The position numbers and the translations under genes were made by a program. From an uncultured Mycoplasma sp. (lineage in GTDB: Bacteria > Bacillota_I > Bacilli_A > Mycoplasmatales > Metamycoplasmataceae), in NCBI GenBank assembly GCA_947040455.1, contig CAMRBN010000001.1:114646-178645 (forward strand): a DNA stretch of 64,000 nt. Reading direction: 5' to 3'. Below, piece after piece: positions 11,179 to 23,110 of the stretch. The notes below the pieces were generated by a model that was not told the DNA's origin, ran no database searches, and saw nothing but the letters and a program-made list of their open reading frames with translations. How positions within the stretch are numbered: position 1 is the stretch's first letter; each line of letters starts with the position of its first letter.

Positions 11179-14005
11179 TATCTATAATCTCCTTTAAATA
11201 TTTTGCTGTTAATGAATGTTTATTATTAATAATTTGCTCTGGAGTTCCAGAAACAATTATCTTTCCACCTTTGTTTCCGCCACCTGGTCCAAGGTCAATA
11301 ATATAATCACTAGATTTTATTATATCAAGATTATGTTCAATAACAATAACAGTATCTCCATTATTTACAATTTTATTTAAAATATTTAATAAGTTTTGAA
11401 TATCATATGTGTGCAACCCGGTTGTTGGTTCATCAAGAATATAAATTGTTTTCCCGGTAGCGCTTTTTTGAAGATGTGTTGCAAGTTTAATTCTTTGAGC
11501 TTCTCCACCAGATAGAGTTGTTGCATTTTGACCTAATCTAATATAGCCTAATCCGACTTCTTCTAAAATTTTTAATTTTTCTCTAATTTTAGGTTTAGAT
11601 ATAAAGAAATTTAATGCTTCTTTAACACTCATCTCTAAAACATCAGATATATTTTTACTTTTATATTTTACTTCAAGTGTTTCTAAGTTATATCTCTTCC
11701 CTTCACAATGATCACAAACAACATAAACATTTGGTAAAAAGTGCATTTCTATTTTGATTGATCCATCTCCATTACATTTGTCACATCTTCCGCCCTTAAC
11801 ATTAAATGAAAATCTACCTTTTTCATAACCTCTAGCTCTTGACAATTCAACCATAGTAAAAACATTTCTTATATCGTCAAAAACTGTTGTGTATGTTGCA
11901 GGATTAGATCTAGGAGTTCGACCGATTGGAGATTGGGAAACTTTAACAATTTTATCAATGTTATAAATACCATTTATTTTCTTGAATTTCCCTGGCTTGA
12001 TATTCGGATTGGTTAATTCTTTTTGAAGAGCCTTGATTAAAACGTGATTGATCAAAGTGGATTTACCACTTCCAGAAACTCCTGTGACAGAAATTAATTT
12101 ACCTAAAGGAAATTTAACATCTATATCTTTTAAATTATTTTCTTTGGCACCAATAATTTCCAAAACTTTTCCATTTCCACTTCTTCGTGTTGTAGGAGTT
12201 TTTATTTGTCTTTTTTTCGATAAATATTGTCCTGTTATAGAATCATGATTTGACATAATGTCTTGTAGAGTTCCTTGCGCGACAATTCTTCCGCCATCTT
12301 CTCCAGCAAGAGGTCCGATATCAACAATATAATCAGCTTTTATAATTGTTTCTTCATCATGTTCAACAACTATTAAGGTATTCCCAATTTCCACCATGTG
12401 TTGTAACGTTTTAATCAGCTTAGCATTATCACTTTGATGTAATCCAATTGACGGTTCATCAAGCACATAAAGAACACCAACTAACTTAGAACCTATTTGA
12501 GTTGCTAAACGAATTCTTTGCGCTTCCCCACCAGACAAAGTTTCGGCAGTTCTATTTAAAGTTAAATAATCTAATCCAACATCTTTTAAAAAAGTTAGTC
12601 TATTAGAAAGTTCTTTCAATATTAAATTTGCAATTTGTTGTTCCACTTCATCAAATCGAAACAACAACAATTTCTCAATTGCTTGGTCTATTGACAAAGC
12701 CACAAAATCATTAATATTCATATCATTAATTTTTACTGATAAAGCATATTTATTTAATCTTTTACCTTTACAAAAATTACACTTAACTTCAGACATCTTT
12801 TTTTTATAATATTCTCTAACATCATCACTACTAGTATCTAAATATTTACGATCTAACTTAACAAAAACACCTTCAATAATATTGTGTTTTTTATAAGTGT
12901 TTTTTTTAGAAAAAATAGTATAAGAAATTTCTTCTTCAGAACCATATTTTATTATTTCTAAATTTTCATCAGTCATATCTTCTATGGGTAAATCTTTATC
13001 TATTTTGTAATAATTTAAAAGAGCATCAAATTCTTGTCATTCTAATCCATCTTTGCTTGGTATAAAACCACTAAATTCAATTGCCCCCTGATTAATAGTT
13101 AAAGCTTTATTGGGGATTAGTAAATCTATATCAGGTCTCAACATTAATCCGATTCCTTTACATGATTCACACATTCCATAAGGACTATTAAATGAAAATA
13201 ATTTAGGTTCTATTTTTGGCATTTCAAAATCTTTATTAATACAAGAGTATAATTGAGAATATTTTTCTTTTGTTTTTCCAACAATTTCCACATTAACCAA
13301 GCCCTTTGAATATTCTAAAGCGATAACTATTGCCTCTGAAATTCTTTCCCTTGTGTCTTCAGATAAAACTATTCTATCCACAACTATTTCTAAATCATAT
13401 TTTTTATTTTTAGGTAACGAAATTTCTTCATCTAAATTATAAAAAATACCATCCACTTTAATTCTTAAAAAACCTTCTCTCTTAAGGTTTTCAATTAACT
13501 TGTGATTTTCGCCTTTTGCTCCAGTTAAGACAGGAGAAAGAATCACCATTTTAGAACCATCTTCATTATTCATTATGGAATCCAAAATATCTTTTAATGT
13601 TTGTGCCGATATTTCAATATTATGTTTAGGACAATATGGTTTTCCCAATCTTGCAAATAATAATCTTAAATAATCATATATTTCAGTAATTGTACCAACA
13701 GTTGATCTTGGATTATTATGAGTTGTTTTTTGTTCAATACTAATTGCAGGCGATAACCCATCAATAGAATCAACATTAGGTTTTTTAGTTCCACCTAAAA
13801 ATTGACGAGCATAAGAAGAAAGAGAATCAATGTATCTTCTTCTTCCTTCCTCGTATATTGTGTTGAATGCTAGAGATGATTTACCACTTCCAGAAAGACC
13901 TGTAAAAACAACCAATTTGTTTTTTGGGATTACAACATCTATATTTTTTAAATTATTTTCTTTAGCGCCTTTGACGATAATAAAATTCTTTTTGTCTAAA
14001 TTCAT
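11168..14005 (-). CDS. uvrA: Excinuclease ABC subunit A
   Basis: Damage-recognition ATPase of nucleotide excision repair, 945 aa, full length. Two ABC modules each with Walker A (GLSGSGKSS near the N-terminus; GVSGSGKST in the C-terminal half), signatures LSGGEAQRIRLA and LSGGEAQRIKLA, and Walker B LDEPSIGL and LDEPTTGL. Zinc-binding CxxC pairs (CESCKG, CNFCKG, CDKCNGDG and CDHCEG) are kept. One TGA near residue 323 encodes Trp. A TATAAT box lies six bases before the ATG and there is no Shine-Dalgarno, suggesting a leaderless start. uvrB and uvrC are not in the window. Confidence 0.97.
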
Positions 14006-14011
14006 ATAATA

Positions 14012-14017
14012 ATTATA
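14012..14017 (-). promoter_or_regulatory. -10 element of a probable leaderless uvrA promoter
   Basis: TATAAT on the minus strand, six bases before the uvrA ATG, in the gap behind the Smr gene. No Shine-Dalgarno lies between. Transcription would begin at or beside the start codon. Confidence 0.45.
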
Positions 14018-14034
14018 AATTAATATTTGGTTTA

Positions 14035-14262
14035 TTAATAGTTTGTTTTGGTGACAAGATATGAACCAGAATTAATTTCTACACAATGTAAATCATGATA
14101 TTCATCCATCATATTCAAAAAGGTTGTTTGCATAGCACCCGTCCCTCTTCCTGTAATAACTAACAACTCAGTTTCATACTCATTAGATGTAAAAGACATT
14201 AATTCTAACAAAATTTTGCTTGTCGCCTCTTCAACACTAAGTCCGTGTAAATCTAATTCCAT
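14035..14262 (-). CDS. Stand-alone Smr-domain protein
   Basis: 75 aa consisting of little more than one Smr (small MutS-related) domain. The N-terminal LDLHGLSVEEA motif and the central VITGRGTGAM (H/TGxG-type) loop are diagnostic. Smr domains are nucleases or nucleic-acid-binding modules; stand-alone short forms have been linked to ribosome-collision or RNA cleavage functions in bacteria, but which role applies here is not visible. A strong Shine-Dalgarno (GGAGG) precedes the ATG. It is located just upstream of uvrA with 29 bases between and is divergent from the TsaC-like gene. Confidence 0.88.
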   Translation of the reverse strand: MELDLHGLSVEEATSKILLELMSFTSNEYETELLVITGRGTGAMQTTFLNMMDEYHDLHCVEINSGSYLVTKTNY

Positions 14263-14287
14263 AAAAACCTCCGCACAAATAATGTGT

Positions 14288-14293
14288 TATAAT
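14288..14293 (+). promoter_or_regulatory. -10 element of a probable leaderless promoter for the TsaC-like gene
   Basis: TGTTATAAT is an extended -10 (TGn plus consensus TATAAT) eight bases before the ATG. No Shine-Dalgarno lies between, so the transcript probably starts at or next to the start codon. Confidence 0.5.
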
Positions 14294-14301
14294 TTAATTA
14301 T

Positions 14302-14763
14302 ATGTTAAAAAAAGATGAAATCTTCATTACTACCACAGATACTTTAATTGGTATCGGTTCCAAAATCAGCAATGATAACCTCAAAACTCTTTATCGACTT
14401 AAAGAAAGACCATTGAATAAAAAAATTGTTGTTGTTCTTGGTTCGATTGAACAATTAGAAAAATTAGAAACAATAGATGATAAAACAATGGAATACATTT
14501 CACAATATTGACCAGGTGCCACAACATTGATCATTAATAATAATTCATATAGAATGCCAAACAATAAAAAATTGTTAAATTTGATCAAAAGGGAAGGTCC
14601 ATTCTTCTTAACTTCTGCAAATATTTCAGGAAAAGATAGTTGTCTAACAATTGAAGAAGCAAAAAAAATCTTTCCATCCATAAATAAAATATATAATTTT
14701 GGATATGGAACAAATGTTGCCTCATCAATAATAGATGTTGCAACTGGAAGGAAATTAAGATAA
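14302..14763 (+). CDS. Short TsaC/YrdC-family threonylcarbamoyl-AMP synthase
   Basis: 153 aa YrdC-domain protein, likely making threonylcarbamoyl-adenylate for the t6A modification of tRNAs that read ANN codons. Conserved features: TTDTLIGIG near the N-terminus, the LYRLKERPLNKKI loop (K-x-R-P), PGATTLII and the LTSANISGKD motif. It is notably shorter than typical TsaC (about 190 aa or more), with the loss falling in the C-terminal third; the mycoplasma versions tend to be short. One TGA encodes the Trp before PGATT. Its stop overlaps the start of rpiB by one base. Confidence 0.85.
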
Positions 14764-15188
14764 TGAAATTTATATTAGCAAATGACCATGGAGGTTATGA
14801 ATTAAAAAATGAAATTAAAGACTACTTATTGTCTAACAATTTTATTGTTGAAGATTTAGGTTCTGATGGAAAAAGTGTTTCATACGCTGAGTATGGAAAA
14901 AAATTAGCAGAGCAAGTATTAAAAGAACAGAGTTCTTTAGGAATCGGAATTTGTGGAACGGGTTTGGGAATTAGTTTTGCTGTAAATAGATTTAAAGGAA
15001 TAAGGGGGGCTAGACTAACATCTGTAGAAGACGCTAAAATGGCTAAAATTCATAATAATGCCAATATTTTATTATTTGGTGGTAGACAACAAAAAATTGA
15101 AGAAGTTATTGAAATGATAAATACATTTATCGAAAATGAATTTGAAGCAGGTCGTCACATTTCAAGATTAGAAGAACTTGATAGTTAA
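14763..15188 (+). CDS. rpiB: Ribose-5-phosphate isomerase B
   Basis: 141 aa RpiB/LacAB family enzyme interconverting ribose 5-phosphate and ribulose 5-phosphate. The start LANDHGGYELK carries the Asp/His pair; the catalytic cysteine lies in GICGTGLGIS (about residues 64-73), followed by IRGARLTSVEDAKMAKIHNNAN. LacA and LacB have the same fold, but with a single complete gene and no lac cluster RpiB is the better call. The ATG overlaps the TAA of the TsaC-like gene (TAATG), so the two form a small operon. Its 3' end overlaps the convergent YitT-like gene by four bases. Confidence 0.93.
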   Translation: MKFILANDHGGYELKNEIKDYLLSNNFIVEDLGSDGKSVSYAEYGKKLAEQVLKEQSSLGIGICGTGLGISFAVNRFKGIRGARLTSVEDAKMAKIHNNANILLFGGRQQKIEEVIEMINTFIENEFEAGRHISRLEELDS

Positions 15189-16189
15189 TCTATTTTAGAA
15201 TAATCAAAATTACCTGATTGATCTTCGATTTTGGTTCGTGTGATTCAAGCATTTGGATCAATTTCAATAACTTGATTTTGAATTTCTTTAAACTCAAGTA
15301 ATAATAAAACTGTTTCAATTGTATAAACTTTAACATCTGTATATCCAGAAATTGATTCTGTAATTTTAAAACCATGTCAATAATTTGTATCTCGAAAATG
15401 TTGAACTATTTCTTTGTGTTTTTTAGAATCTATCTTCATTACAACTTTTTTATATTTGGGATAAAGCTTGTTGATAATAAAAGAACTAAATAAAATATAA
15501 AATAACGAACAAATTGTTCTAATTCCAAATAATGAATCGTACTGACCACCAATATGTAATGCAACAATTGAACAAAATGATAACAACATTGAGATAATTC
15601 ATAAAAAATTACCCACATCTTTTTTACTTTTAGTAGAAAAATAATAAGCAACTATGTCCGTTCCCCCAGTAGAAGCGCCTGATTTTCAAGCAACACTAGC
15701 TGCAATTGAATTAATAAATAACCCTAAACTCACATAAACAAAAATAGGTCATGTAGAGTATCCTGGAGTATCTATAAGAGCAATGTCTCAACCTTGAATA
15801 ACAATAAATCAATCATTGATTGGTTCGCCAAATTCTCCAAGAATAAATCCTCAAAAAGAATTAAATAACATGAATAAAAAAGATAAAAAGATAAATTGTT
15901 TTTTTACTTTACTTCAAAAAAAGATAATCAATGGAATGTTTAAAGCGAAATATATTAATGTTACATATGGTTTTAATTCAGAAAAAAAATATAACAAAGT
16001 TTGAGAAATCGAAGAAACTCCTGAAGGAATCGTGTTAGCTTGCACTAAAAAGATAACAGTTCCAAATGCATAAAAAAATGCTGCAACAAATAATATTAAA
16101 ATTTTTTTTCATTCTTTAGATAAAAATTGGATTAGCGAAAATTTAATTTCTTTCTCTTTTTTTGTAAATAAATCATTTTTGTTATTCAT
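15185..16189 (-). CDS. YitT-family membrane protein
   Basis: 334 aa. The N-terminal two thirds contain five or six hydrophobic segments with the family hallmark SVAWKSGASTGGTDIVAYYF (positions about 150-170), where glycines and the Asp are conserved. The C-terminal about 90 residues form a soluble DUF2179-like domain (HGFKITESISGYTDVKVYTI). The function of YitT proteins is not established; they are widespread in Firmicutes and mollicutes. Start: ATG followed by a lysine-rich cytoplasmic N-terminus. Several TGA codons encode Trp. No terminator is visible between it and the convergent rpiB. Confidence 0.85.
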
Positions 16190-16216
16190 GTTTTTTATTA
16201 TATTATATTTTATTTA

Positions 16217-18001
16217 TTAATATCAAACAATTTTCAGTCAAGCATCATCATCAAAACCTAGTTTATCAGTCCTTGATTCATACATTTTAGGGATTCTAAT
16301 GATATCAAAAGGTGCGAATCAAGTGTGAAAGAATGGCTTTCCTCCAATTCTTGTCACACTTTTTGGTATATAAATATTTTCAATACTTAAATTTCCACTA
16401 AATGCTTCAGTGCCAATAAATTCTAAACCTTCAGGTAAATCTAATTGCGTCATTCGTTGATTAGAAGCAAAAGCTTCAACATCAATTGTTTTTAATTGTG
16501 AATTAGGTGGGAAAGTAGAAACTAATTTCTGACACATAGCAAACGCCGATACACCAATTCTATTTAATGTGGAAGGAAAGTTAATGATTCTTAAATTATC
16601 AGCACTATAAAAAGCTGAATTATCAATTTCCTTTAGAACACTACCTTCTTCAAAAGTAACAACTTCAAGATTATTGCTATGTCATGGACTAAATGAAGCA
16701 AAGGAACTTACTCCTATTCTAGTAACTGTATTCGGAATTTCAAGATTACGCAGACGACTAGGCAATATATCATAAAGAAGATAAAAAGCTTTATCGCCTA
16801 TTTCTGTATAACCTCTAAGATGATCTGCAGTTAAAGAAAAATCATCAATTCAAGAACCATTTTTTGAATAGTTATCAAGAACTATCTCTCTCGTTAAGAT
16901 ATTTGTTGTAACGACTTTAAAGTATAAAGATTCTAATTTATTATTGACACCATCAAAAGTTCAACCATCTTTACCAGTGATTATTATTTTATATCCTTGA
17001 ACAACGTCTTTTACATAGGATATATTAATTAATTTAATAACGTTAGTAGTCAATCCTGAAAATAATTTTTTAGCAGTATGAATAGTTGGAAGAGCGGGCG
17101 TCATTTCTACAACGGTGATTGGTTGTGTTTTTGTTTTCCTAGTGACACTAGAAAGCATGGCTGTTATTTTATTAGATTTAAGTGATCCTCAAGCTTCAAT
17201 ATTATTCTGTGGATAACCAGCAGCACCAAACTCTAAATTTACCTGAAATTGATCTGGACCTCTACCTATTAGACTTACTGATAATTGATTAATATTACTT
17301 TCATTAATACCATTAAATACTTTTGATAATACAGTTATATCTTGCATCCTGTGAGGTAAAGTTTTTAATTCATTATAATTGATGAGAGGATTATCTATAA
17401 GGGTAATCTTTCCTGCAACTTCTTTAGTTGGTAAAAAAGGCATTGAAGTTATCTTATTGGTTTTACCATCAAAAGTTCAATTATCTTTTGCAGTAAGTGT
17501 TACGGTTTTTCTACCTAAAGAAACATCAGTATATTTAAATCCTGAAAAAAATAAAAAGTTTTGCTGATTAATTCCATCAAAAAGTTTTTGAAGAAATTCA
17601 ATTCTCATTTGAGGATTATCAAATTCTTTCTGAATGATGTTTTCTGGTTGCTTTGCTTTTATTTCTGAAAGAGTGATTTTTATAACATTTGATTTAATAA
17701 TACTTTTGTCATTAAGTTTTAAAACCATAACAGCTGTTGAAGCAGGTTGTGTTTCTCAACTAATTTTAATAGTTTTAAAATTATCTACGGTAATACCATC
17801 AAAAACTTTTTCAACTGTTGTTAATTCAATTGAAGTTGAACGAGATTCAGTAAACGAAATAATCGGTGATTCCTTAGATTTAATATTAACATCAATTGTT
17901 CCATTACCAAATGAGTTACAACTAATCAATGTTCCTAATGGAATTATTGTTGTTAATAAAATAAGGGGACTTACCTTCAATAATTTATTTAATTTTTTCA
18001 T
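16217..18001 (-). CDS. Surface lipoprotein with Lipoprotein_17-like repeats and a C-terminal LRR_5 (BspA-like) domain
   Basis: 594 aa. The N-terminal signal ends in a lipobox (GTLISC), so the protein should be anchored on the outer face of the membrane. The first 400 residues hold about four repeats, each starting near VFDGI / LFDGI / VFNGI / LFSGL and ending with strands such as KTVTLTAKDNWTFDG or YKIIITGKDGWTFDG, which resembles the mycoplasma lipoprotein-associated type-17 domain. The last 170 residues are BspA-type leucine-rich repeats (ITEIG-like units: YTEIGDKAFYLL, VTRIGVSSFASF, LNRIGVSAFAMC, LEFIGTEAFSG). Host adhesion or variable antigen function is plausible but inferred. No neighbour obviously shares its role. 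Confidence 0.8.
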
Positions 18002-18030
18002 AAAACCTCTTTTCTTTTGTTTTGATTTAA

Positions 18031-19251
18031 TTACTTAATAATTACTTCAAATTTAGGAACTTCTTGTCTTTTGTTTTTGATAACTTTGAAAATAACTTTC
18101 CCTTCTCAATTGTAGACTAAATCAGTTTTAATATTTTTACCTGTTTCATTCATAATTCAATTAGATAATGTTTCTTTTGAAGCAAATTCAATATTTGTTG
18201 ATACACTAATGTTAGTCATTAGTGTATCACCAAGAATAATGAATTTGTGTGCTTCGATTTCTTTAATTCTTGTTTCTTTATCATGCTCATCATAGATTTC
18301 TCCAACAAGCTCTTCTAAAACATCTTCTAAAGTAATTAAACCAATAATTGCATTTTCATTGCTACTCTTTTTAACAAAAGCCATGCCCACAGCACTTGAC
18401 CTAAAGATATCTAGAACATGGTGTAAATTATTATTGATAGTAACTGTAGGCACTGCAATAATGTAATTAGTAATATCAGAACCTTCAGGTAAATTAAAAA
18501 TGTCTTTTAAAAGCAAAATACCAATAAATGTTTTTTTATTTTTAACTGGCAATCTAGAAAATCCTGTTTTTTGAAATACAACTTTAGCTTCCTCTAATGT
18601 TGCATCTTTTTTTAGATATGTTATTTTTTCAATTTTAATATAATGTTTTTTTATCTTTGTAGAATCTAAATCTAGAGCTCTAGTTGCTAAGGAAAGTTCT
18701 CGATGTTCTAAAACTCCTTCTTTATAGCCCATCTTTAAAATGGTTTTCATTTCATCTTCTGTATTTGTGATGTTAGATTCAAATGCAAATTTAGAAATCA
18801 AAAATGTAACAGGATAAAAGAATCATCTGAAGCCCTCTAAAATAAAAACTACTTTTTGCAAATAACCTCAAGCATATTTTTTAGCTAATATTTTTGGAAA
18901 AACTTCTCCAAATACAACCAATAAAGGTGTGGCTACAAATATCGGCAATAAAACTGTTAGATAATTATCAGCACCCAGCATACTAGTGAATAAAAAAGTT
19001 ATAATAGTTGAAATGGCAACGTTGGCTATATTGTTACCAATCAAAATTGTAGAAATGGTTCAACTAAAACTATTAACGTGTTTTTTAATCAACTTTCCTG
19101 TTTTGGGATGTTTTTTTAAGTTAGTTTCAATAGATGCTAATGACAATGAAGTATAAGCTGTTTCTGCTGCTGAAAAAAGTGCTGATAAAGCAAATAAAAA
19201 TAAAAGTAAAAGTATTAATAAAATTAATATTGGTAGTGGTAGTGGTTGCAT
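18031..19251 (-). CDS. CNNM/CorC-family (DUF21-CBS) membrane protein
   Basis: 406 aa. Order: DUF21 transmembrane domain with three or four hydrophobic segments (with the ALFSAAETAYTSLS signature), two CBS domains (around VFQKTGFSRLPV and ALITLEDVLEELVGE-like segments), and a small C-terminal CorC_HlyC domain. Family members are implicated in Mg2+ or other cation efflux. Start chosen at the ATG preceded by AGGAG at eight bases; a longer form would extend into the end of dnaB. It begins just past the dnaB stop codon, so it may be cotranscribed with dnaB and rplI. Confidence 0.88.
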
Positions 19252-19252
19252 A

Positions 19253-20593
19253 TTATTTACTCCTATCTGTAAATTTACCTTTGGCAAGATTAAAACCTAA
19301 TTCAATAGTTCCAACAGATCCATTTCTATGTTTGGAAATTATAAAATCGGTTTGTTGCAACATAACATCATGAGCAACTTCTTTATCTTTATTATAATAA
19401 TCTTCTCGATAAAGAAAACCAATAATATCAGCATCTTGTTCAATTGCTCCTGATTCTCTTAAATCTGACATCATAGGAGTTTTATCTTCACGTTGTTCAA
19501 CTTTACGACTCAATTGAGAAAGAGCAATTACAGGAATTTCCAACTCTCTTGCTAATTGTTTTAATGTTCTTGAAATTATAGAAACTTCTTGCTGTCTATT
19601 ATCAGAATTTGATTTATGTGATAATGGAATCAATTGTAAATAATCAATAATAACCAAGTCTAGTTTACCTTTGTTTTTTAGTCTTCTAGATTTTCAAACT
19701 ATTTCACTTAATTTAACAGTCGGTGAATCATCAATAAATAAATTAATTTTTTCAATTTTATCTTGTGCTAAGTACAATCTTTTCCAATCTGTTTCATCCA
19801 TTTTGGAAGGGTTTTTTAATTTGTTTCCATCAATATTTCCTTCAATAGAGATAATTCTTGTCAAGAGTTGATCAGAAGGCATTTCTAAAGAAAAAAAGGC
19901 TACATTGTGTGATTTTGAAACATTGTTTGCAATATTAAGAGCAAATGCTGTTTTTCCCATCGATGGACGAGCAGCAATAATTATCAAATCACCTTTTTGC
20001 AAACCAGATGTCATAGAATCAAGAGAACTAAAACCAGTAATTAATCCAGTTAATTTTGCATCGTCTTGTCTGCTCACAATATCATCAATTATTTTTTTAA
20101 CCAATATTTTTGATTCAACAAATTCATGCGTTTGTCTAGACCTTTCTAGTTCATACATAGTTGCTTGAAATTCTTCGATTAATTCTTCATAATTTACAGA
20201 AGGTAAATCAAGTTTATTTGAAATTACTTTTGTGGTATTATCAATTTTTCTCAAATTTGCTTTTGAAGCCAAAGTTTCAAAATAATTATTGATATTTGTT
20301 TCATAACCAGATGATTCGATAAGGTATTGAATGTATTTTCCATTGTCTACTTGGTCGAAAAGTTTTTTTTCTTTTAAATAATTAATTAAATTTGCACTTT
20401 CTATTAATTGATTTTTTTCAATAAGAAAATAAATTGCTTCAAAAATGATTTTGTTTTTAGGATTATGAAAATCTTCATGAGTTAAATAGGCAACCATTTT
20501 GGTGGCAACTGAATTATTTTGAATAGCTAAACCAAGGAGGGCTTCTTCAATTTCAGGAGAGTTATGAGTTTTTTTGGGTTGTATATTATTCAC
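19253..20593 (-). CDS. dnaB: Replicative DNA helicase
   Basis: 446 aa hexameric helicase that unwinds DNA at the fork. The N-terminal domain begins PEIEEALLGLAI, and the RecA-type domain has Walker A ARPSMGKTAFALN, followed by the SLEMPSDQL motif, Walker B LVIIDYLQLI and the arginine-finger region KQLARELEIPVIALSQLSR (H3/H4 type). One TGA encodes Trp before KSRRLKN. The start is GTG, inside the last codons of rplI (eight-base overlap), preceded by GGTGGTG. The rplI-dnaB pair is a classic bacterial neighbourhood. Confidence 0.95.
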
Positions 20594-21023
20594 TTTTATT
20601 CACCACCACTTTTAACATAGCTTCTATTTTATCAAAAATCTTTATCGGAACAAAAGTTGTTCCTAGTGATTCAATTTGAATATGAGGAACTGAATGCTTG
20701 CTTAAATGAAAACCAAGTTCTTTTAATTTTAAATTTACTTTTTTTGTAGTAATTGATCCATGAATAACCATATTTGTAACTTTCAGTTCAAACTCTAAAG
20801 TAAGTTTAGAAAGTTCTTCTCCCAACAGGATTGCTTCTTTTTGTTTTTCTTCAAAAATTTTATTTTTGTCGTCTAATCTTTTTTCTAATTTCAAATTAGA
20901 TGTTTTATTGATGGGCTCTGCGAATCCATTCTTTATAAGGAAATTTGTTCCATATCCAGAAGAAACTTCAATAACATCATTTACCTTACCATCTTTACAA
21001 TTTTTTATTATAATAACTTTCAT
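20586..21023 (-). CDS. rplI: 50S ribosomal protein L9
   Basis: 145 aa. The N-terminal RNA-binding domain (MKVIIIKNCKDGKVNDVIEV, SSGYGTNFLI) and the long connecting helix are clear; the C-terminal domain (GSITTKKVNLKLKELG) is more divergent. The start ATG is chosen at the canonical MKVI; a longer upstream reading frame has no support. It lies ten bases after gdpP and overlaps dnaB. gdpP-rplI-dnaB is a conserved order in Firmicutes, supporting one operon. Confidence 0.95.
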   Translation of the reverse strand: MKVIIIKNCKDGKVNDVIEVSSGYGTNFLIKNGFAEPINKTSNLKLEKRLDDKNKIFEEKQKEAILLGEELSKLTLEFELKVTNMVIHGSITTKKVNLKLKELGFHLSKHSVPHIQIESLGTTFVPIKIFDKIEAMLKVVVNKSE

Positions 21024-21033
21024 TTTTCTATCC

Positions 21034-23013
21034 TTAATTTTTATTACTAATAATTGCTTGAATAACATTATCAGTGAAAACTTCAATTGTTTCTTTGTTC
21101 TTAGAATCAGAAACAGCTGCTGATGCCGAGAAGTGACCACCACCACCAACTTCTTCAGCAATTATTTGAACATTTGTTTTAATTCCCCGAGCAGATAACT
21201 TGAAGATATCATTATCTGAACTGTGTTGCTTTTCTTGCTTAGCAATAACAAAAGCAGCTCTTCTGCCATCAATTCTTAAAATTTCATCAGCGGCCATAGA
21301 CACAACATCACTAGGTACCACTTCATCATATGAAGTCAATCAATAACCCGGTTTTATTTCTCTTAGGTTATTTAGTATTTTAACAATTAATTCGTGAATG
21401 TCATTCGATATTTTTAAAATAGAAATTGATTTTTCAGATTTAGCACCTCATTCTCCTAAGAGAGAAGCTGCAAAAAAAGTTTTTGAACTTGTTGATTTTT
21501 GAAATTGATTTGAATCCATATATAATCCATCCATTAGCATTTGAATTGTATTATTTGTTAAAATTGATTTCATATCATTAAATGCAATTAACTCTGTTAT
21601 TATTTCACAAGTTGAAGAAGCGGTTGATTCCACAAAAACATTTAAGTCAACAAGAATTTCATCTAACTTGGAAATTCTATGATGATCAAATATGAAAATA
21701 TTATGAGGGAGTGGTTTTAAAAATATTTTTGGATTTTCAACTCTTGATGAATCAGCACAATCCAATACTACAACCAATGTTTTTTTATCAGTAATAGAAT
21801 TAGCTTTTGATGCCGATATAAAAATCTTTGATTCATTGGCAATATATTCACTAATAGATTTCTTTGCAGTATCATCAAATGTTTGATTTTGGATATAAAC
21901 TTCTTTGTCAAAGTGTTTTGCTATTTCATATATAGCCATTGAAGAACCTATAGCATCAAGATCTGCAAATTTATGACCATAAATAATAACCTTATCAACT
22001 GATTGGTCTAAAAGCCTTTCTTTTAAGTGTTGAGAAATATGTTTAATTCTTGTACGACTTTCATTAACAGAAATTTCCGATTTAGAACCATAGTATCTTG
22101 GTTTTTCTTTTTCAGAAATAATTGTTACTTGATCACCGCCACGTGTTTGAGATTGTCTAATACCAAATTTCGCCATTTCATTTAATTTATCAAATTTATT
22201 TGAACCAATTCCAAAACCAATAGAAACAGAAACTTGAACATTTTTTAAATTATCATTATTTTTTAATGATTCAAATTCATAAAAGTTAGTTGTAATCATT
22301 TTATCCAAATTTGATTTATTGGTAATTAAAATAAATTTGCCATTTACATATTGACGAAAGGCTAAGTTGTATTTTCTAGAAATAGAATCTAATAAATTAA
22401 TTACCATTGATTGAACAATGAAGATGTCTTCTTCCGAAAGAATTGATTGAAATTGTTGAAAATTATCAATATCTAGTTCTCCAATTACAGTTTTTTCTAA
22501 TTCATGATATTTAATAGCTGTTTGTTCTTCTGTAATATCCTTAAATGTCACCATTAGTTGTTTAGGAAAATATTTTACTTGATAAAATAAATTATTTTTC
22601 GAAATAATTGTTTCATATTCTTCCATAATGGTAGTTATGTTCAACGAAGGAATTAATTCAATAATAGATTTGTTTATAATTTTTTTATTAAATCTAGAAG
22701 AAATGAAATCAGAAATTCAAATTATTTTTCCCGTAGATGATAATACAACAATGCCCATCCCAGAATTTGAAACAATATTTTCAAAATAGAAATTAACAGA
22801 TTTTTTAACATCAAAACTTCTTTCCATATTTCATTTGTAATTTCAAACAACAAAAAGCAATACAACAGGAGAAATAAATGAAAGCAATATAATTACAGGA
22901 AGTTTAATGGCAATATCAACATTTAATAAACTAATTAAAATAACAGTTGTTATGATTAATACAACAAATATAATTAATGTGATAATTCAAATTGCTTTTG
23001 TATTTTTTTTCAT
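21034..23013 (-). CDS. gdpP: Cyclic-di-AMP phosphodiesterase GdpP (GGDEF-like plus DHH/DHHA1)
   Basis: 659 aa. Two N-terminal transmembrane helices, a PAS-like region, a degenerate GGDEF domain (SIGFGIGSNKFDKLNEMAKF) and a C-terminal DHH-DHHA1 phosphodiesterase. The metal ligands are visible in KFADLDAIGSS (DxD), the DCADSS segment and the DHHRIS triad; GGGGHFSASA marks DHHA1. In Firmicutes GdpP hydrolyses c-di-AMP, so it should set potassium and osmotic homeostasis here too. It is the first gene of a gdpP-rplI-dnaB run. The promoter region is AT-rich without a clear Shine-Dalgarno. Confidence 0.93.
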
Positions 23014-23066
23014 AATTTATAATATATTATAACAATTTTATTGTGAATTTTAAGCATAAAAAGACA

Positions 23067-23093
23067 AACAAAACAACTTATAGTTGTTTTGTT
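23067..23093 (-). terminator. Intrinsic terminator of the rpsF-ssb-rpsR operon
   Basis: 12-bp perfect stem AACAAAACAACT / AGTTGTTTTGTT with a three-base loop, just after the rpsR stop on the minus strand and followed there by a T-rich stretch (TGTCTTTTTATG). It separates the operon from gdpP. Confidence 0.7.
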
Positions 23094-23110
23094 GCTTATT
23101 TAGAAATATA

